Assembly: GCA_964631835.1 (NCBI GenBank) | Contig: CAZWAD010000017.1 | Span: 1 to 64,000, forward strand | Origin: Bog-950 sp964631835 | GTDB lineage: Bacteria > Bacteroidota > Bacteroidia > Chitinophagales > LD1 | Direction of reading: 5' to 3' | DNA: 64,000 nucleotides | Part shown: piece after piece, positions 35,160 to 44,800 of the stretch | How the letters are laid out: each line of letters begins with the position of its first letter | Numbering within the stretch: position 1 is the stretch's first letter | Notes under the pieces: model-generated | The model's database searches: none | What the model was told of the DNA's origin: nothing | Seen by the model: only the letters and a program-made list of their open reading frames with translations | Made by a program: the position numbers and the translations under genes

Positions 35160-37064
35160 TTAGTAGTAAGTAGTAAGTTTCTTTGTGATAGTATTCCCCT
35201 TATCAGAAATTCGGAGCAGATACAACCCCGGTTTGCAGTTTGCAGCTTGCAGTTTGTTGTAAAGGTTTGACAGAATGCAGTTGGCAATTCTTTTACCCAC
35301 AGCATCGAATAATTCGGCATGAACCGGAAACTGCAAGCCGTAAACTGCGAACCCGTCTTCATCGGCCACCACAAAAATGTTCCTTGTAGTCAAATCATTC
35401 ACATCACTCGTGCCCACAAAAATGGTGAGCGTATCCGAATCTTCGCAGCCGAGTTGGTTTTTTACGGTTAATGTAACAGTGTATTCACCGCTGTTATCGT
35501 ATTGGTGAAACACGTTGGGGAAATGGATAAGTACTGAGTCGCCATCGCCAAAGTTCCACAAATACGAAAATCCGTTTGTGGCAGCAGCATAAAAGAGAGC
35601 ATTCTGATTGTTCAGCTGGTGACTAATACTTGCCACCGGACAAGAATCAATGGTAATGGATGTAGAGAATGTATCGGAGCAGAAACTATTACCGGCAATA
35701 AGTTTGATGGTGTACGTTCCACCGGAAACATAATCATGTGTTGGATTGATGGAATCAGAAAAATTTCCGTCACCAAAGTTCCACTCGTAGTTTTCAGCGT
35801 TGGATGACAGGTTCTGAAACTCCGCACGAAGTTCATTGGTAGTATAACCGAAAGCAGAGCTAACCATTGGCGCAATATAAGTGGTAAAAGTTTTTACCTG
35901 ACCTTCGGCTGCAATGTGGTTCAGTTCTTTTACCGAAACCGAAACTATACCCGTATCGCTCCATAGCACTGTAATAGAATTGCCGGTATTGGAAACAATA
36001 CTTCCATTACCGGTTAAACTCCAGCAATAGCGGCTGCCCGGTGTATTGATTACTGAATAATGCGAAAGTGAACCCAGACACGAAACCGTACCACCGGTTA
36101 TATCGGAGGTAACCGGTTTCAGCAAATTGAAAAGAAACATGCGCGAGTAGTTGCGTATGGTATCGTTCAGGTGAGCATTGAGCAGTTCGGGCTCGTGGCC
36201 ATAACCGGTAAGGGTGTGCAGTTCATTGATAACTCCAAGATTATTCAGCCGCTGGTGAATGGGCTGGCTGCCATATACCGGTGGAAACAGAGGAATGGAA
36301 AACGGATAACCGACACCGTAAGGAACGATGTTGTCGTTATCGCCATGGAAGGAAATAACCGGTACATCTTCACCCGGTTCAATGTAAGCGGTATCGAGAA
36401 TAGCGCCCCACTGGTTAATTACACCTTTAATGCGCGGTATGTGGTGACCAAGGTCGTTGTTGCCGGAGCAATCGGGGCAGCCGAGGTCAGCGGGCTCAAG
36501 AGGAATACCGAAAGTAGGAGCGGGGCGGTCGGTTTCCTGCATGTAGGCATTGGCGAGGGCACAGAAACAACCGGCACTGGTACCGGTAAGGAAAATAAGC
36601 GAAGTATCAATACGGAACTGCGATGCACGTGCACTGAGAAAGCGAATGGCGGAGCGCTCGTCCTGAATGCCGCGGTAAACGGCACGCATGGCGCTGTTCT
36701 GGTCGGTGGCGTTAAAGCCAAGCCGGTAATCAATAGTTGCCACCACGTAACCGCATTTGGCAAAGTATTCGCAAAACTCCGGAATGACCGGTTCAGTACG
36801 CCAGCCAATGAGGAAGCCCCCGCCAAACTGGAAAACAATAAGCGGGCGTTTGGTAAGTGTATCGTTAGCCGGTTCGTAAATATCGAGGAATAAATCCTGG
36901 GGCTGTGCCAGTGCGCCATAGGGTGTGGCAGTGCCGAAGTAAATACCGGTGGTGTTGGTTACGGAGCGGAAGATGGTATCCTGATAACGGAGCGAGTTGC
37001 AGTTTTGGGCTACTGTGAATAGTGAAAAGTGAATAGAAAATACAAGAAGTAAAATCCGGTTCAT
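35160..37064 (-). CDS. T9SS-secreted alpha/beta hydrolase (carboxylesterase-like) with PKD domains
   Basis: A 634-residue exported enzyme. After a signal peptide (MNRILLLVFSIHFSLFTVAQ), an alpha/beta hydrolase domain (about 45-310) shows the oxyanion segment FQFGGGFLIGW, the nucleophile elbow GTSAG with Ser163, an acid near HGDND and a C-terminal His in TGYGHEPE. Two or three PKD-type domains follow (EWNFGDGNFSDSINPTHDY and LWNFGDGDSVLIHFPNVFHQ). The last ~75 residues are a T9SS sorting domain (LYLLRISDKG...). It likely hydrolyses esters outside the cell; substrate unknown. Confidence 0.85.
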   Translation of the reverse strand: MNRILLLVFSIHFSLFTVAQNCNSLRYQDTIFRSVTNTTGIYFGTATPYGALAQPQDLFLDIYEPANDTLTKRPLIVFQFGGGFLIGWRTEPVIPEFCEYFAKCGYVVATIDYRLGFNATDQNSAMRAVYRGIQDERSAIRFLSARASQFRIDTSLIFLTGTSAGCFCALANAYMQETDRPAPTFGIPLEPADLGCPDCSGNNDLGHHIPRIKGVINQWGAILDTAYIEPGEDVPVISFHGDNDNIVPYGVGYPFSIPLFPPVYGSQPIHQRLNNLGVINELHTLTGYGHEPELLNAHLNDTIRNYSRMFLFNLLKPVTSDITGGTVSCLGSLSHYSVINTPGSRYCWSLTGNGSIVSNTGNSITVLWSDTGIVSVSVKELNHIAAEGQVKTFTTYIAPMVSSAFGYTTNELRAEFQNLSSNAENYEWNFGDGNFSDSINPTHDYVSGGTYTIKLIAGNSFCSDTFSTSITIDSCPVASISHQLNNQNALFYAAATNGFSYLWNFGDGDSVLIHFPNVFHQYDNSGEYTVTLTVKNQLGCEDSDTLTIFVGTSDVNDLTTRNIFVVADEDGFAVYGLQFPVHAELFDAVGKRIANCILSNLYNKLQAANCKPGLYLLRISDKGNTITKKLTTYY

Positions 37065-37091
37065 GGAATAAAGCTAAAAAGAAAATGCGGA

Positions 37092-37215
37092 GACACGAAT
37101 TGCACGAATTGGTACGAAAGGAAGAGAATACAGGACGACACGAATTGCACGAATTGGCGCGAAAGGAAGAGAATACAGGAGGACACGAATTGCACGAATT
37201 GACGCGAAAGGAAGT
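37092..37215. repeat. 45-bp direct repeat, three copies
   Basis: Three copies with a 45-bp period start at 37092, 37137 and 37182, each with GACACGAATTGCACGAATTG followed by RCGCGAAAGGAAG-type sequence. The inner ACGAATT occurs twice per unit. No gene is seen in it. Confidence 0.8.
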
Positions 37216-37226
37216 GAGGCATGAGA

Positions 37227-37322
37227 TTAACCACTAAGGGCTGGGGTTACCTCTGCCACATAAACTCCTTTTGCCAGCCCGCTTACATCTAACCGGATAC
37301 CGGTGGCGGTCCGCAGGCATGA
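37227..37322 (-). pseudogene. Remnant of a T9SS sorting domain
   Basis: The minus strand reads 31 codons ending in TAA, with LDVSGLAKGVYVAEVT near the end. This is the typical last strand pair of a T9SS C-terminal domain. Nothing upstream continues the gene: the next sequence is the DUF5615 toxin. It appears to be the tail of a lost secreted-protein gene. Confidence 0.5.
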
Positions 37323-37333
37323 AACTGCTTTTG

Positions 37334-37669
37334 TTACTGTAAAAACAGCAGACAATTTTCTTCGTCCTTAAGAAAGGACTCTACCAACAAACTACTTTGA
37401 CTAAGAATTGAAATGATTTCAGAAGTTGTTTTATTGCCACAGGTAAGCTGAATAACTTTTGGCGGACAACCCAGCAGGCGGCTCATGGCTTCAAAGTCGG
37501 TATCTTTTGTGAGAATGGAAAAGTCATTATCGGTGGCGAATTTCCAGATAGCTGCATCTTCGGTGTTTTCATCCAGACCGAAATCAGCAACATGGCGGCT
37601 TTCGCTGAATAATTTGCTGAGATGCAGCGACACTTTTGCAGAAAGGTTGTTGTCAACTAAAATTTTCAT
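37334..37669 (-). CDS. DUF5615 PIN-like toxin
   Basis: A 111-residue protein of the DUF5615/Mut7-C-like PIN family. Acidic residues expected for a PIN nuclease are visible: MKILVDNNLS (first Asp), HVADFGLDENTEDAAIWKFA (Asp/Glu), and FSILTKDTDFEAM (Asp). The protein is expected to be an RNase toxin. Its start overlaps the stop of the DUF433 antitoxin by 4 nt, the standard layout for this pair. Confidence 0.85.
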   Translation of the reverse strand: MKILVDNNLSAKVSLHLSKLFSESRHVADFGLDENTEDAAIWKFATDNDFSILTKDTDFEAMSRLLGCPPKVIQLTCGNKTTSEIISILSQSSLLVESFLKDEENCLLFLQ

Positions 37670-37896
37670 TTTACCGGAGCGAAGGTTACATGCTTTTCGC
37701 TATCGGCTGCATAAGAAAGGCAGGCACGGATATCTTCAACAGTCAGTTTTGGAAAGTCAGCAATAATTTGCTGCTCACTCATACCGGCTGCGAGATAACC
37801 CAGCACATCGGCAACGGTAATTCGCAAATTACGGATAACCGGTTTGCCCGACCGGACATTCGGGTTGATAGTGATTATATCGCGGTAAGGTTTCAT
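37666..37896 (-). CDS. DUF433 antitoxin
   Basis: A 76-residue DUF433 protein: ITINPNVRSGKPVIRNLRIT, then VADVLGYLAAGMSEQQIIADFP and LTVEDIRACLSYAAD, a helix-turn-helix-like fold with the strand pattern of the VapB45-type family. It is the antitoxin and likely autorepressor of the adjoining DUF5615 gene, with a 4-nt overlap. Confidence 0.88.
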   Translation of the reverse strand: MKPYRDIITINPNVRSGKPVIRNLRITVADVLGYLAAGMSEQQIIADFPKLTVEDIRACLSYAADSEKHVTFAPVK

Positions 37897-37984
37897 ACAG
37901 TTTTTGATGTAAAGGTAATGAATGAATTGATGAACAGGAAACTCCTTACATCTTCACCCACCTCTCTCTTACCGGTAAAGCATT

Positions 37985-38015
37985 CAGGTCCCCTCCCGAT
38001 GTTTCGGGAAGGGGA
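37985..38015. repeat. GC-rich palindromic hairpin
   Basis: TCCCCTCCCGA ... TCGGGAAGGGGA can fold into a stem of about 10 bp. It resembles the CCCCTCT/AGAGGGG hairpins at the left end and lies between the antitoxin gene and the stop of the next gene. Confidence 0.4.
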
Positions 38016-38023
38016 TACAGGGC

Positions 38024-39226
38024 TTACGGAAAATTAAAATTCACCGTACTGGTAACTCCGGCTACTACGGTAATATTTTGAGTGAGAAAGTTGGCGGGGT
38101 TCGATGCAAGGGCAGCACGAACGGTTTGCGGCCCCGGTGGAACATCGGGAATAATATAATTACCCAGCCCATCGGTAGGTACCGGCATCCCGAAACCGTC
38201 AATACTAACATTGGCATTAGCGCCAACGCCACCCTGTGTTACGGTTCCCGAAACGGTTCCGTTGGTACCGGTGGGAGTAAGCTGTATATTAACGGTAGTA
38301 ATGGCACCGGTGGTTACCACCACACCGGTAATGGTATTGGTAACAAAGCCGGGTTTTACTACCTGAAGGGTGTAAGTTCCTGCCGGATGGAAGGGCACTA
38401 AATAATCGCCATTGCCAAGGCTGAGCACCGTAGTGTTTGTTTCCATTACGGTTATTTCAGCTTCGTCAACCGGTACTGCCGGACCGGTAACATTTTCGGT
38501 TATCTTGCCTTTTATTGAAAACTCATCGGGGCTGATGGCTTCGCCCGGTGATGGTTTATATATCACTCCCCAGTCGCGGCATTTGCGCCTCATGCTCGGT
38601 TTATCGCCTGTGTCGAAAGCGGTTTCGGTTTCGTTCCATAGTTTCAGAATAAGCCGGTCGGCTTCATCGTTCATGGCGGCAAGCGCTTCCTGCACCAAAT
38701 CGAAATTAGCCATAGCGGGCGCCTGCGAGTTGTTGAGCGTAACAAAATTGCTTACTGCCGTATTTACCTGCCCGATAGACGGAAAAGTAATAGGTGTTCC
38801 TCCATCGGCAACGCGGTTAGCTTCGCCATTGGTAAGCACATCGTTGGCATCTATCAACTGGTTTTCGGAGGTTACTTTCAGGGTGCTGTCATCGTCCAGC
38901 GCAATACCGTAATAAGTGCGTGCGCTGGCTGTAAATTGCTCGCGCCTGATGGCGCGGTTAAGGTTGAGCACAAAATCCTGCTCATAATATATCGCCAGCT
39001 TTTTGGCGTGTGCCGCCTGTGCGGTAATGTTGGTTTGGGTTTGCAGCGCCTCGCTCACCGCATCGAAAGCGGCTTTGTAAAGCGGCTGAAAGGTGTCGAG
39101 CCAGGTAATAGTGGCAGGTGTATATGGAATAACCGGCATGGGCGGAACCTGGTCTTTGCGGTTTTTGGCGTTGCGGAGGGCAATGTTTCGCTCAATATTC
39201 GATTCGGGGCGGCTGATACGTGGCAT
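38024..39226 (-). CDS. Carboxypeptidase-regulatory-like domain protein without signal peptide, copy 1
   Basis: A 400-residue protein. The N-terminal 240 residues are mainly helical with no signal sequence (MPRISRPESNIERNIALRNA). Two beta-sandwich domains of the carboxypeptidase-regulatory-like type follow: about 240-320 (GKITENVTGPAVPVDEAEIT ... GTYTLQVVKPGFV) and about 325-400 (VSGTVTQGGVGANANVS ... NYIIPDVPPGPQTVRAALAS). The C-terminal domain is closely similar to that of the protein at 60815-62095. It starts 11 nt after a heptad-repeat ORF on the same strand. Such beta-domains are normally extracellular, so the missing export signal is odd. Function unknown. Confidence 0.7.
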   Translation of the reverse strand: MPRISRPESNIERNIALRNAKNRKDQVPPMPVIPYTPATITWLDTFQPLYKAAFDAVSEALQTQTNITAQAAHAKKLAIYYEQDFVLNLNRAIRREQFTASARTYYGIALDDDSTLKVTSENQLIDANDVLTNGEANRVADGGTPITFPSIGQVNTAVSNFVTLNNSQAPAMANFDLVQEALAAMNDEADRLILKLWNETETAFDTGDKPSMRRKCRDWGVIYKPSPGEAISPDEFSIKGKITENVTGPAVPVDEAEITVMETNTTVLSLGNGDYLVPFHPAGTYTLQVVKPGFVTNTITGVVVTTGAITTVNIQLTPTGTNGTVSGTVTQGGVGANANVSIDGFGMPVPTDGLGNYIIPDVPPGPQTVRAALASNPANFLTQNITVVAGVTSTVNFNFP

Positions 39227-39237
39227 AAGCTTAATTT

Positions 39238-39747
39238 TTAGCGTTTTTGATAATAAAATGAAGTTTTGGCAGATGCAGAAACCGGTTTTTCACTTGCAAG
39301 TGCGGTTTCGGAAAGCGCAGAACGTATGCTTTGGATTGAAACTGGACGTTCCACCGTTTCGGAAACCGCATTCTTCATTGAAAACAGGGTTTCCGCGCTT
39401 TCGGAAAGTGCACTTTCAACTTCAAGTGCCATTTCCGCGCTTTTGGAAAGTGCACTTTCAACTGCAAGTGCCATTTCCGCGCTTTTGGAAAACGCATTTT
39501 CATTTGAAAGTGGGGTATCGACCGATTTGGAAAACGCACTTTCAATTGAAAACGGGGTATCCGCGCTTTTGGAAAGCGCACTTTCAACTGAAATTGCCAT
39601 TTCCGCGCTTTCGGAAAGTGCACTTACAACTTCAAGTGGCCTTTCCGCGCTTTTGGAAAACGCATTCTTAATTGAATTCCTGCTCGCTGCCGTTTCCGAA
39701 ACCGTTGTGTTATTTGAAAAAACCTGCGATGAAAAACCGGTGCTCAT
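39238..39747 (-). CDS. Heptad-repeat protein (eight 14-residue repeats), copy 1
   Basis: A possible 169-residue protein starting MSTGFSSQVFSNN. About residues 25-140 are eight 14-residue (2 x 7) repeats close to SALSKSAEMALEVE, then a basic tail. The DNA period is 42 bp with a palindrome GAAAGTGCACTTTC in each unit. Because of that symmetry, frames on both strands are open, so strand is uncertain. I prefer the minus strand because the ORF ends 11 nt before the regulatory-domain gene at 39226, matching the order at 60.2-62.1 kb. It may be a coiled-coil or a non-coding array. Confidence 0.4.
   Translation of the reverse strand: MSTGFSSQVFSNNTTVSETAASRNSIKNAFSKSAERPLEVVSALSESAEMAISVESALSKSADTPFSIESAFSKSVDTPLSNENAFSKSAEMALAVESALSKSAEMALEVESALSESAETLFSMKNAVSETVERPVSIQSIRSALSETALASEKPVSASAKTSFYYQKR
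39290..39690. repeat. 42-bp tandem repeat array
   Basis: About eight units of 42 bp with TTTCCGCGCTTTTGGAAAG and GAAAGTGCACTTTCAACT as recurring parts; GCGC recurs at 39437 and 39479. The period equals twice that of the 21-bp array near 20.9 kb and the same as that near 60.4 kb. Confidence 0.85.
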
Positions 39748-39859
39748 GATGTGTGGTTTGACAATGCAACGGTAAGCAATCACACACGGCTGCTGTTATA
39801 CTATAATTCCCGCCCTGCTTTTTAACATTTAGCCACCTTTAGGGATAAAACCAATTTTT

Positions 39860-40078
39860 ATGAAAGAAGAAGTTTTATCCCGGCTCGGCAAGCAGATTGC
39901 AGAACTGCGCGGGGAAAAAGGATGGACACAAGAACAGCTTGCCAACGAAGCAGGGCTTTGCGGCAAAAAGCTGATTTGCAAAATCGAAAACGGGCAAGGC
40001 AACCCGCGCCTGCATACCCTCTGCAAAATTGCCACAGCGCTGGGCGCAGTGCTGGTGGCGAACATGCAGAAAGACTAA
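39860..40078 (+). CDS. Small XRE-family HTH regulator
   Basis: A 72-residue single-domain protein with a Cro/C1-type helix-turn-helix: GKQIAELRGEKGWTQEQLANEAGLCGKKLICKIENG as adjoining helices, then NPRLHTLCKIATALGAVL. It lies 117 nt before the putAbiC-like gene on the same strand and could control it; such small XRE proteins often regulate defence or toxin genes. Confidence 0.85.
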   Translation: MKEEVLSRLGKQIAELRGEKGWTQEQLANEAGLCGKKLICKIENGQGNPRLHTLCKIATALGAVLVANMQKD

Positions 40079-40194
40079 TCGTTTTACTTAAAACGATAGC
40101 CCAACGACAGTTTGAAAAATTGGCGTGAGGGGAGGGGTGTGGGTATGAAAGAAAAAACTTGTGGGGTGAGAGGAGAAGGTTAGATTTGGAGATT

Positions 40195-41058
40195 ATGGTT
40201 AAAGTGACTGAAAACAAAAACACCTCAAATAAAAAAACAGATTGGGGTTTAACAGCAGCCCTCATCCTTTTGTTTGTTGGATTGTCAGCAATTTTTCTTC
40301 CCTATTATAAACTAAATGGTACCAAATTCTGGGGATCAGAAATTCAAATAAGCAACTATGGAGAACTGGGTGACTTTATTGCTGGTATTACTGGAACTTT
40401 AATTTCCGTTGCAGCATTTATTCTTTTATATCTTACTTATAAGACGCAAAAGCAGGAGTTGTCTGAAACAAGGGATATTTTAAATAAGCAACATCAAACA
40501 TTCGAGAAGCAACAGTTTGAAACCACCTTTTTTAATTTATTGAATTTGCATGACTCTATTGTAAATAGTATTGATTTTAAAACCATACATACAACTACAA
40601 GTCGATATAAAGTTGAGAAAGAGATAGAAATAAAAAAGGGTAGAGATTGTTTTGTTTTATTTTATAGAGCATTCCAAATTCATTATGGCAAAGTACGATC
40701 GAAGCAAAAATCGGTTTCACAATTAGAATTGATTAAGACCGCGTATGAAAATTTTTTTGAAGACCACAAAACAGATCTTGGGCATTATTTTAGGAACCTG
40801 TATCACATAATAAAGTTTATTGATCGCTCAGAGATTATGAATAAACAACAGTATGCAAGTATCGTGAGAGCTCAACTCTCTTCTCATGAGTTGTTATTAC
40901 TCTTTTATAATGGCCTTTCAAAATATGGTAAAAAATTTAAGCCTTTAATAGAAAGATATAGGCTTCTAAAAAATTTGCATGAAAGCGATCTGCTGGTCCA
41001 AACTCACAAAGATGAATATAGTGTTGATGCGTTTATAAGAAATAATAGAGTAGAATAG
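40195..41058 (+). CDS. Putative phage abortive infection protein (putAbiC-like membrane protein)
   Basis: A 287-residue protein. The ATG at 40195 is chosen; the frame extends upstream only from TTG. Two N-terminal membrane helices (about 14-35 and 55-80) are followed by a coiled-coil linker (TQKQELSETRDILNKQHQTF) and a cytoplasmic helical domain with LGHYFRNLYHIIKFID and QLSSHELLLLFYNGLSKYG. These match the putAbiC family, annotated in many bacteria as putative phage abortive infection protein. It precedes a HEPN-motif gene by 45 nt. Family fit is good; anti-phage function is inferred. Confidence 0.7.
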   Translation: MVKVTENKNTSNKKTDWGLTAALILLFVGLSAIFLPYYKLNGTKFWGSEIQISNYGELGDFIAGITGTLISVAAFILLYLTYKTQKQELSETRDILNKQHQTFEKQQFETTFFNLLNLHDSIVNSIDFKTIHTTTSRYKVEKEIEIKKGRDCFVLFYRAFQIHYGKVRSKQKSVSQLELIKTAYENFFEDHKTDLGHYFRNLYHIIKFIDRSEIMNKQQYASIVRAQLSSHELLLLFYNGLSKYGKKFKPLIERYRLLKNLHESDLLVQTHKDEYSVDAFIRNNRVE

Positions 41059-41103
41059 GCACGTAAGCACCATTTAAACAACCTACAGGTTAAAAAAAGA
41101 AAT

Positions 41104-41772
41104 ATGGTTACAAATCAGACATTGCTGGATCAAATAGAATTCTTAATTAAGAAAGGTAACGGAGTGCTCGCAACGAAAAGATATTCCCAGTATTCGAGTG
41201 ATGTCGTGGACAATGGCTTATTTGTGGGTTTTCGCTCATCTTGTCTCTCGTATATCTCCCGACTTTATAGTGAAAAACACCCTTTCTATCTTGAATTTGA
41301 TAAAGAAGTTAAGCAGAATTATGCGTTTCATGTTGAAAGCGGACTGAATTTACTTAATTCAATAAAGTCTGAAGTTGAACAGGGGTGGTTAGTAACATTC
41401 AAGCATTTAGTTACAGCGGAATTGTTTTCAGATTTCTTGGAAATGAGTAAATACTTGTTAGATGAGAAATACAAAGACCCCGCAGCCGTTATGATTGGTT
41501 CTGTGTTAGAAGAGCATCTCCGACAATTATGTATTGCTCATAATATTGATACTACAACCATAAGAGCTGGTACTCCTGTTCCGAAAAAAGCGGATTTGCT
41601 AAATTCAGATTTAGTGAAAGGAGGAGTTTATGGAGGGTTGGAACAAAAAAGTGTTACCGCTTGGCTAGACCTAAGAAATAAAGCCGCTCATGGAAGGTAT
41701 TCCGAATATGTGATAGGGCAAGTCGAATTAATGTATCAAGGAGTGTTGGATTTTATTACGCGAATTAAGTGA
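41104..41772 (+). CDS. HEPN-like protein with Rx4H motif
   Basis: A 222-residue helical protein. The C-terminal region (about 120-222) looks like a HEPN fold: DPAAVMIGSVLEEHLRQLC, then AWLDLRNKAAHGRYSEY, where Arg191 and His196 give the Rx4H motif of HEPN ribonucleases. The N-terminus (1-115) is also helical and unassigned. It follows the putAbiC-like gene by 45 nt on the same strand. An RNase effector of an abortive infection system is an attractive reading but is inferred from motif and context. Confidence 0.6.
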   Translation: MVTNQTLLDQIEFLIKKGNGVLATKRYSQYSSDVVDNGLFVGFRSSCLSYISRLYSEKHPFYLEFDKEVKQNYAFHVESGLNLLNSIKSEVEQGWLVTFKHLVTAELFSDFLEMSKYLLDEKYKDPAAVMIGSVLEEHLRQLCIAHNIDTTTIRAGTPVPKKADLLNSDLVKGGVYGGLEQKSVTAWLDLRNKAAHGRYSEYVIGQVELMYQGVLDFITRIK

Positions 41773-41815
41773 CGGTTTCGCCCGTGTTGTTGTTATCACC
41801 AACTCGCCCTTGTTA

Positions 41816-41857
41816 GTGTTATCACCAACAAGCAAGTATGGTTGCCGGTGATAACAC
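41816..41857. repeat. Hairpin with duplicated GTTATCACCAAC
   Basis: GTGTTATCACC (41816-41826) and GGTGATAACAC (41847-41857) form an 11-bp stem. A second direct copy of GTTATCACCAAC lies at 41792-41803. It sits between convergent genes and may act as a terminator although no T run follows. Confidence 0.45.
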
Positions 41858-41888
41858 CTGCAACGGCAAACACCAACCGGTAAGTAAA

Positions 41889-44800
41889 CTACTCCTTCAC
41901 AAACTTACTATTAAAGCTTCCGGTGGCGGTTGAAAAGCCGAGCAGGTAAATACCCGATGAAATACTGCCGAGTTGTATTTGCCTGATGTAGTCACCGGGC
42001 TGTTGGGTTTCGTTCATTGCTTCGATTATCCTGCGTCCGGTAATATCGCTTACAGAAACAGTAATTCTGCTTGCCGATGAAAGCGAGTATGAAATATTCA
42101 GCACATCGCTGGCGGGGTTGGGCATGGCCCTGAATTTGACTTCATCTGCCAGGTCTGATATTCCAACACACACCACCACCACCTGCGCGGAAGTATCGGA
42201 GCATCCGTTTTGAGTAACCACCACGGTATGGTATTCGCCAATATCGCCACAGGTAACGGTATCATATTCCGAAGTGGAAGATTCAGGCATGTAAGGTCCA
42301 TTTGGTGTAAGCTGTAACAGCCACTGGTAAGTTGCACCCGCAGGGCTTGCCTGTAATACGGCAGGATTTGTTTCTGTAGTTAAAATATTGATGCTTGCAT
42401 TGGGAGTAATGTTGGCAAAAACAGTAACCGGGTTGGCGGAAGCACCGGAGCAGCCGTTGGCAGTAACAGTAACATCATACGTACCGGTGGAGGTAACGGT
42501 TTTGGTTTGGGTGGTTGTTCCGCCTGTCCATAGATATGCGGAATAACCGGCACCGGCATCAAGCACCACACTGTCACCGGTGCAAATGTTTTGAGTGCCC
42601 GAAGGAGTTATAGTTGCATGAGGAACGGTATAAAAAGTAACAATCACGGTGTCGGAACCGGTGCATCCGTTTTGAGTAACATCAACCGTATAAGTTCCCG
42701 TAGCGGTTGGCTGAGTGGTTTGAATCAAATCGCCATTGCTCCAATTGTAAGAGGAGTAACCGCTTCCGGCATCGAGAATTACGTTGTCGCCCGCACAGGC
42801 GCTCACAGGCCCGGCAGGAGTAATGGCAGGCTGCGGAATGGCATTAATCGTTACACTTACCGAAGCAGTTCCATCACATCCGTTTTCGGTTACGGTAACC
42901 GAATAAGTACCGGTTGCAGTTGGCTGAATGGATTGTGTTTGTTCCGTGCTGCTCCATGCGTAGGCAGAAAAACCTGCACCGGCATCGAGAGTAACTGCGG
43001 TTCCTTCGCAAACACTTACTGGTCCCGAAGGCGTGATGGTAACAGAAGGAACAGCATTAAATGTTACAAGCACGGTATCGCTTCCCGAACAACCGCTGAG
43101 CGTAACAGTTACCGCATAGCTCGCTGATGAAGTAACATGAATCATAGAAGTATTATCGCTGTTGCTCCACAAGTAAGTATCGAAAGTTCCCGGTACGTCA
43201 AGCATTACCATATCGCCATTACAGGCGCTTACCGGTCCGGCAGGTGAAATTGCGGGTTGAGGCAATGGGTTAACAGTTACCTCAACGGTATCGGTGCCGA
43301 TACAACTGTTAGAGGTAACCGTAAGGATATAACTTCCTGTAGTTGTTGGTTGAATAGAAGAAGTGGTTTCGCCACTGCTCCACGCGTAGGTATCGAAAAT
43401 ACCACCGGCATTTAACTGAATGGCATCGCCTTCGCAAGCATTGACAGGCCCTGCAGGCGATATACTTACCGAAACAGGAAAGTTGCCGACATTGACTACC
43501 GCAGATGCAACACCACTGCAAACTCCTTGTGTTACGGTTACATCAAAGGTTCCGGCTGTTGTTGCACTCAAAGTTTGACCGGTGGAGTTATCGCTCCACA
43601 AATAGGTGTCGTATCCGGAACCGGCATCGAGAGTTGCTGTGCCGCCCGGACAAATGTTGAGTGAGGGGCTGGCAGTAATAACAGGAGCAAGGGTATTGCT
43701 GGTTACTGTTATTACAACTGCATTTGAAGCCGCGGTGCAACTGTTTAAAGTTGTAGTTACATCATAAGTTCCCGATTGAGTAACAATATTGGTTTGACTG
43801 GTAACGCCATCGCTCCATAAATACCCGGAGAAACCGGGACCGGCATCGAGCACAACGCTTCCACCGGTGCAGAAAGTGGTGGGTCCATTTGCGTTGATAG
43901 TGGCAGCCGCATCAGTTACGTCCACATGAACCAGGTTAGAGCCACCGGTACATCCGTTTTCTGTAACGGTGCAGGTATAATCACCTGTTTGTTTAACGGT
44001 GGTTGTTTGAGATGTTCCTCCATTGCTCCAGCTATATGCTGAATACCCCGCACCGGCATCGAGTATCACGCTGTCGCCCAGACAAATAGAAGTGGAGCCG
44101 CTGGCAGTTACAATGGGAGAAGGGTTATTATTCACCGTTACTGTAACAGTGTTTGAACCTCCTGTACATCCGTTTTGTGTAACTGTGCAAGTGTAATTTC
44201 CTGATTGAGTTACGTTAATGGACTGACTCGTTTCGCCCGAACTCCATGAATAAGCAGAATACCCTGCCCCTGCATTAAGGGTTACGCTTCCTCCGGTGCA
44301 GAAAGTAGTTGCCCCGTTAGCGGTAACAGTAGGAGAGGGGTTTGCATTTTCAGTAACTACAACCGGTCCCGAACTTCCGTTGCATCCGTTTTGAGTAACG
44401 GTTACAGTATAACTTCCCGATTGCGATGCGGTAATGGCTTGCGTGGTTTCGCCTGTACTCCACGAATAAGCCGAATAACCTGAACCGGCATCAAGCGAAA
44501 CGCTTCCGCCATCGCAAAAGGTGGTAGCGCCCCCCGGAGTAATCGTTGGAGCCGGGTTATTATTTACTGTAACGGTAACCGTATTTGAACTTCCCGTACA
44601 TCCGTTTTGAGTAACGGTGCAGGAGTATGTCCCCGACTGGCTTACATTAATCGTTCTGCCACTTCCTCCATTGCTCCATGAATAGGCCGAATAACCAGCA
44701 CCGGCATCTAAAATAACGCTGCTTCCTGCACAGAAAGTGGTTGGTCCGTTTGCTGTAACGGTAGGAGTTGGATTGCTGTTTACCGTAAGCGTGCGCGAAG

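Noticed and set aside
36171..36893. 240-codon plus-strand frame inside the T9SS esterase gene
   Set aside because: Antisense shadow of the well-supported hydrolase domain.
39290..39690. CRISPR array
   Set aside because: No unique spacers: units are contiguous 42-bp repeats with no repeat-spacer alternation and no cas genes. The same holds for the arrays at 20.9 and 60.4 kb.
39266..39775. Open plus-strand frame of 169 codons across the 42-bp array (SALLESALSTASAI-type repeats)
   Set aside because: The array unit is near-palindromic, so several frames on both strands are open. The minus-strand frame is preferred for its 11-nt link to the regulatory-domain gene, but this one cannot be excluded.
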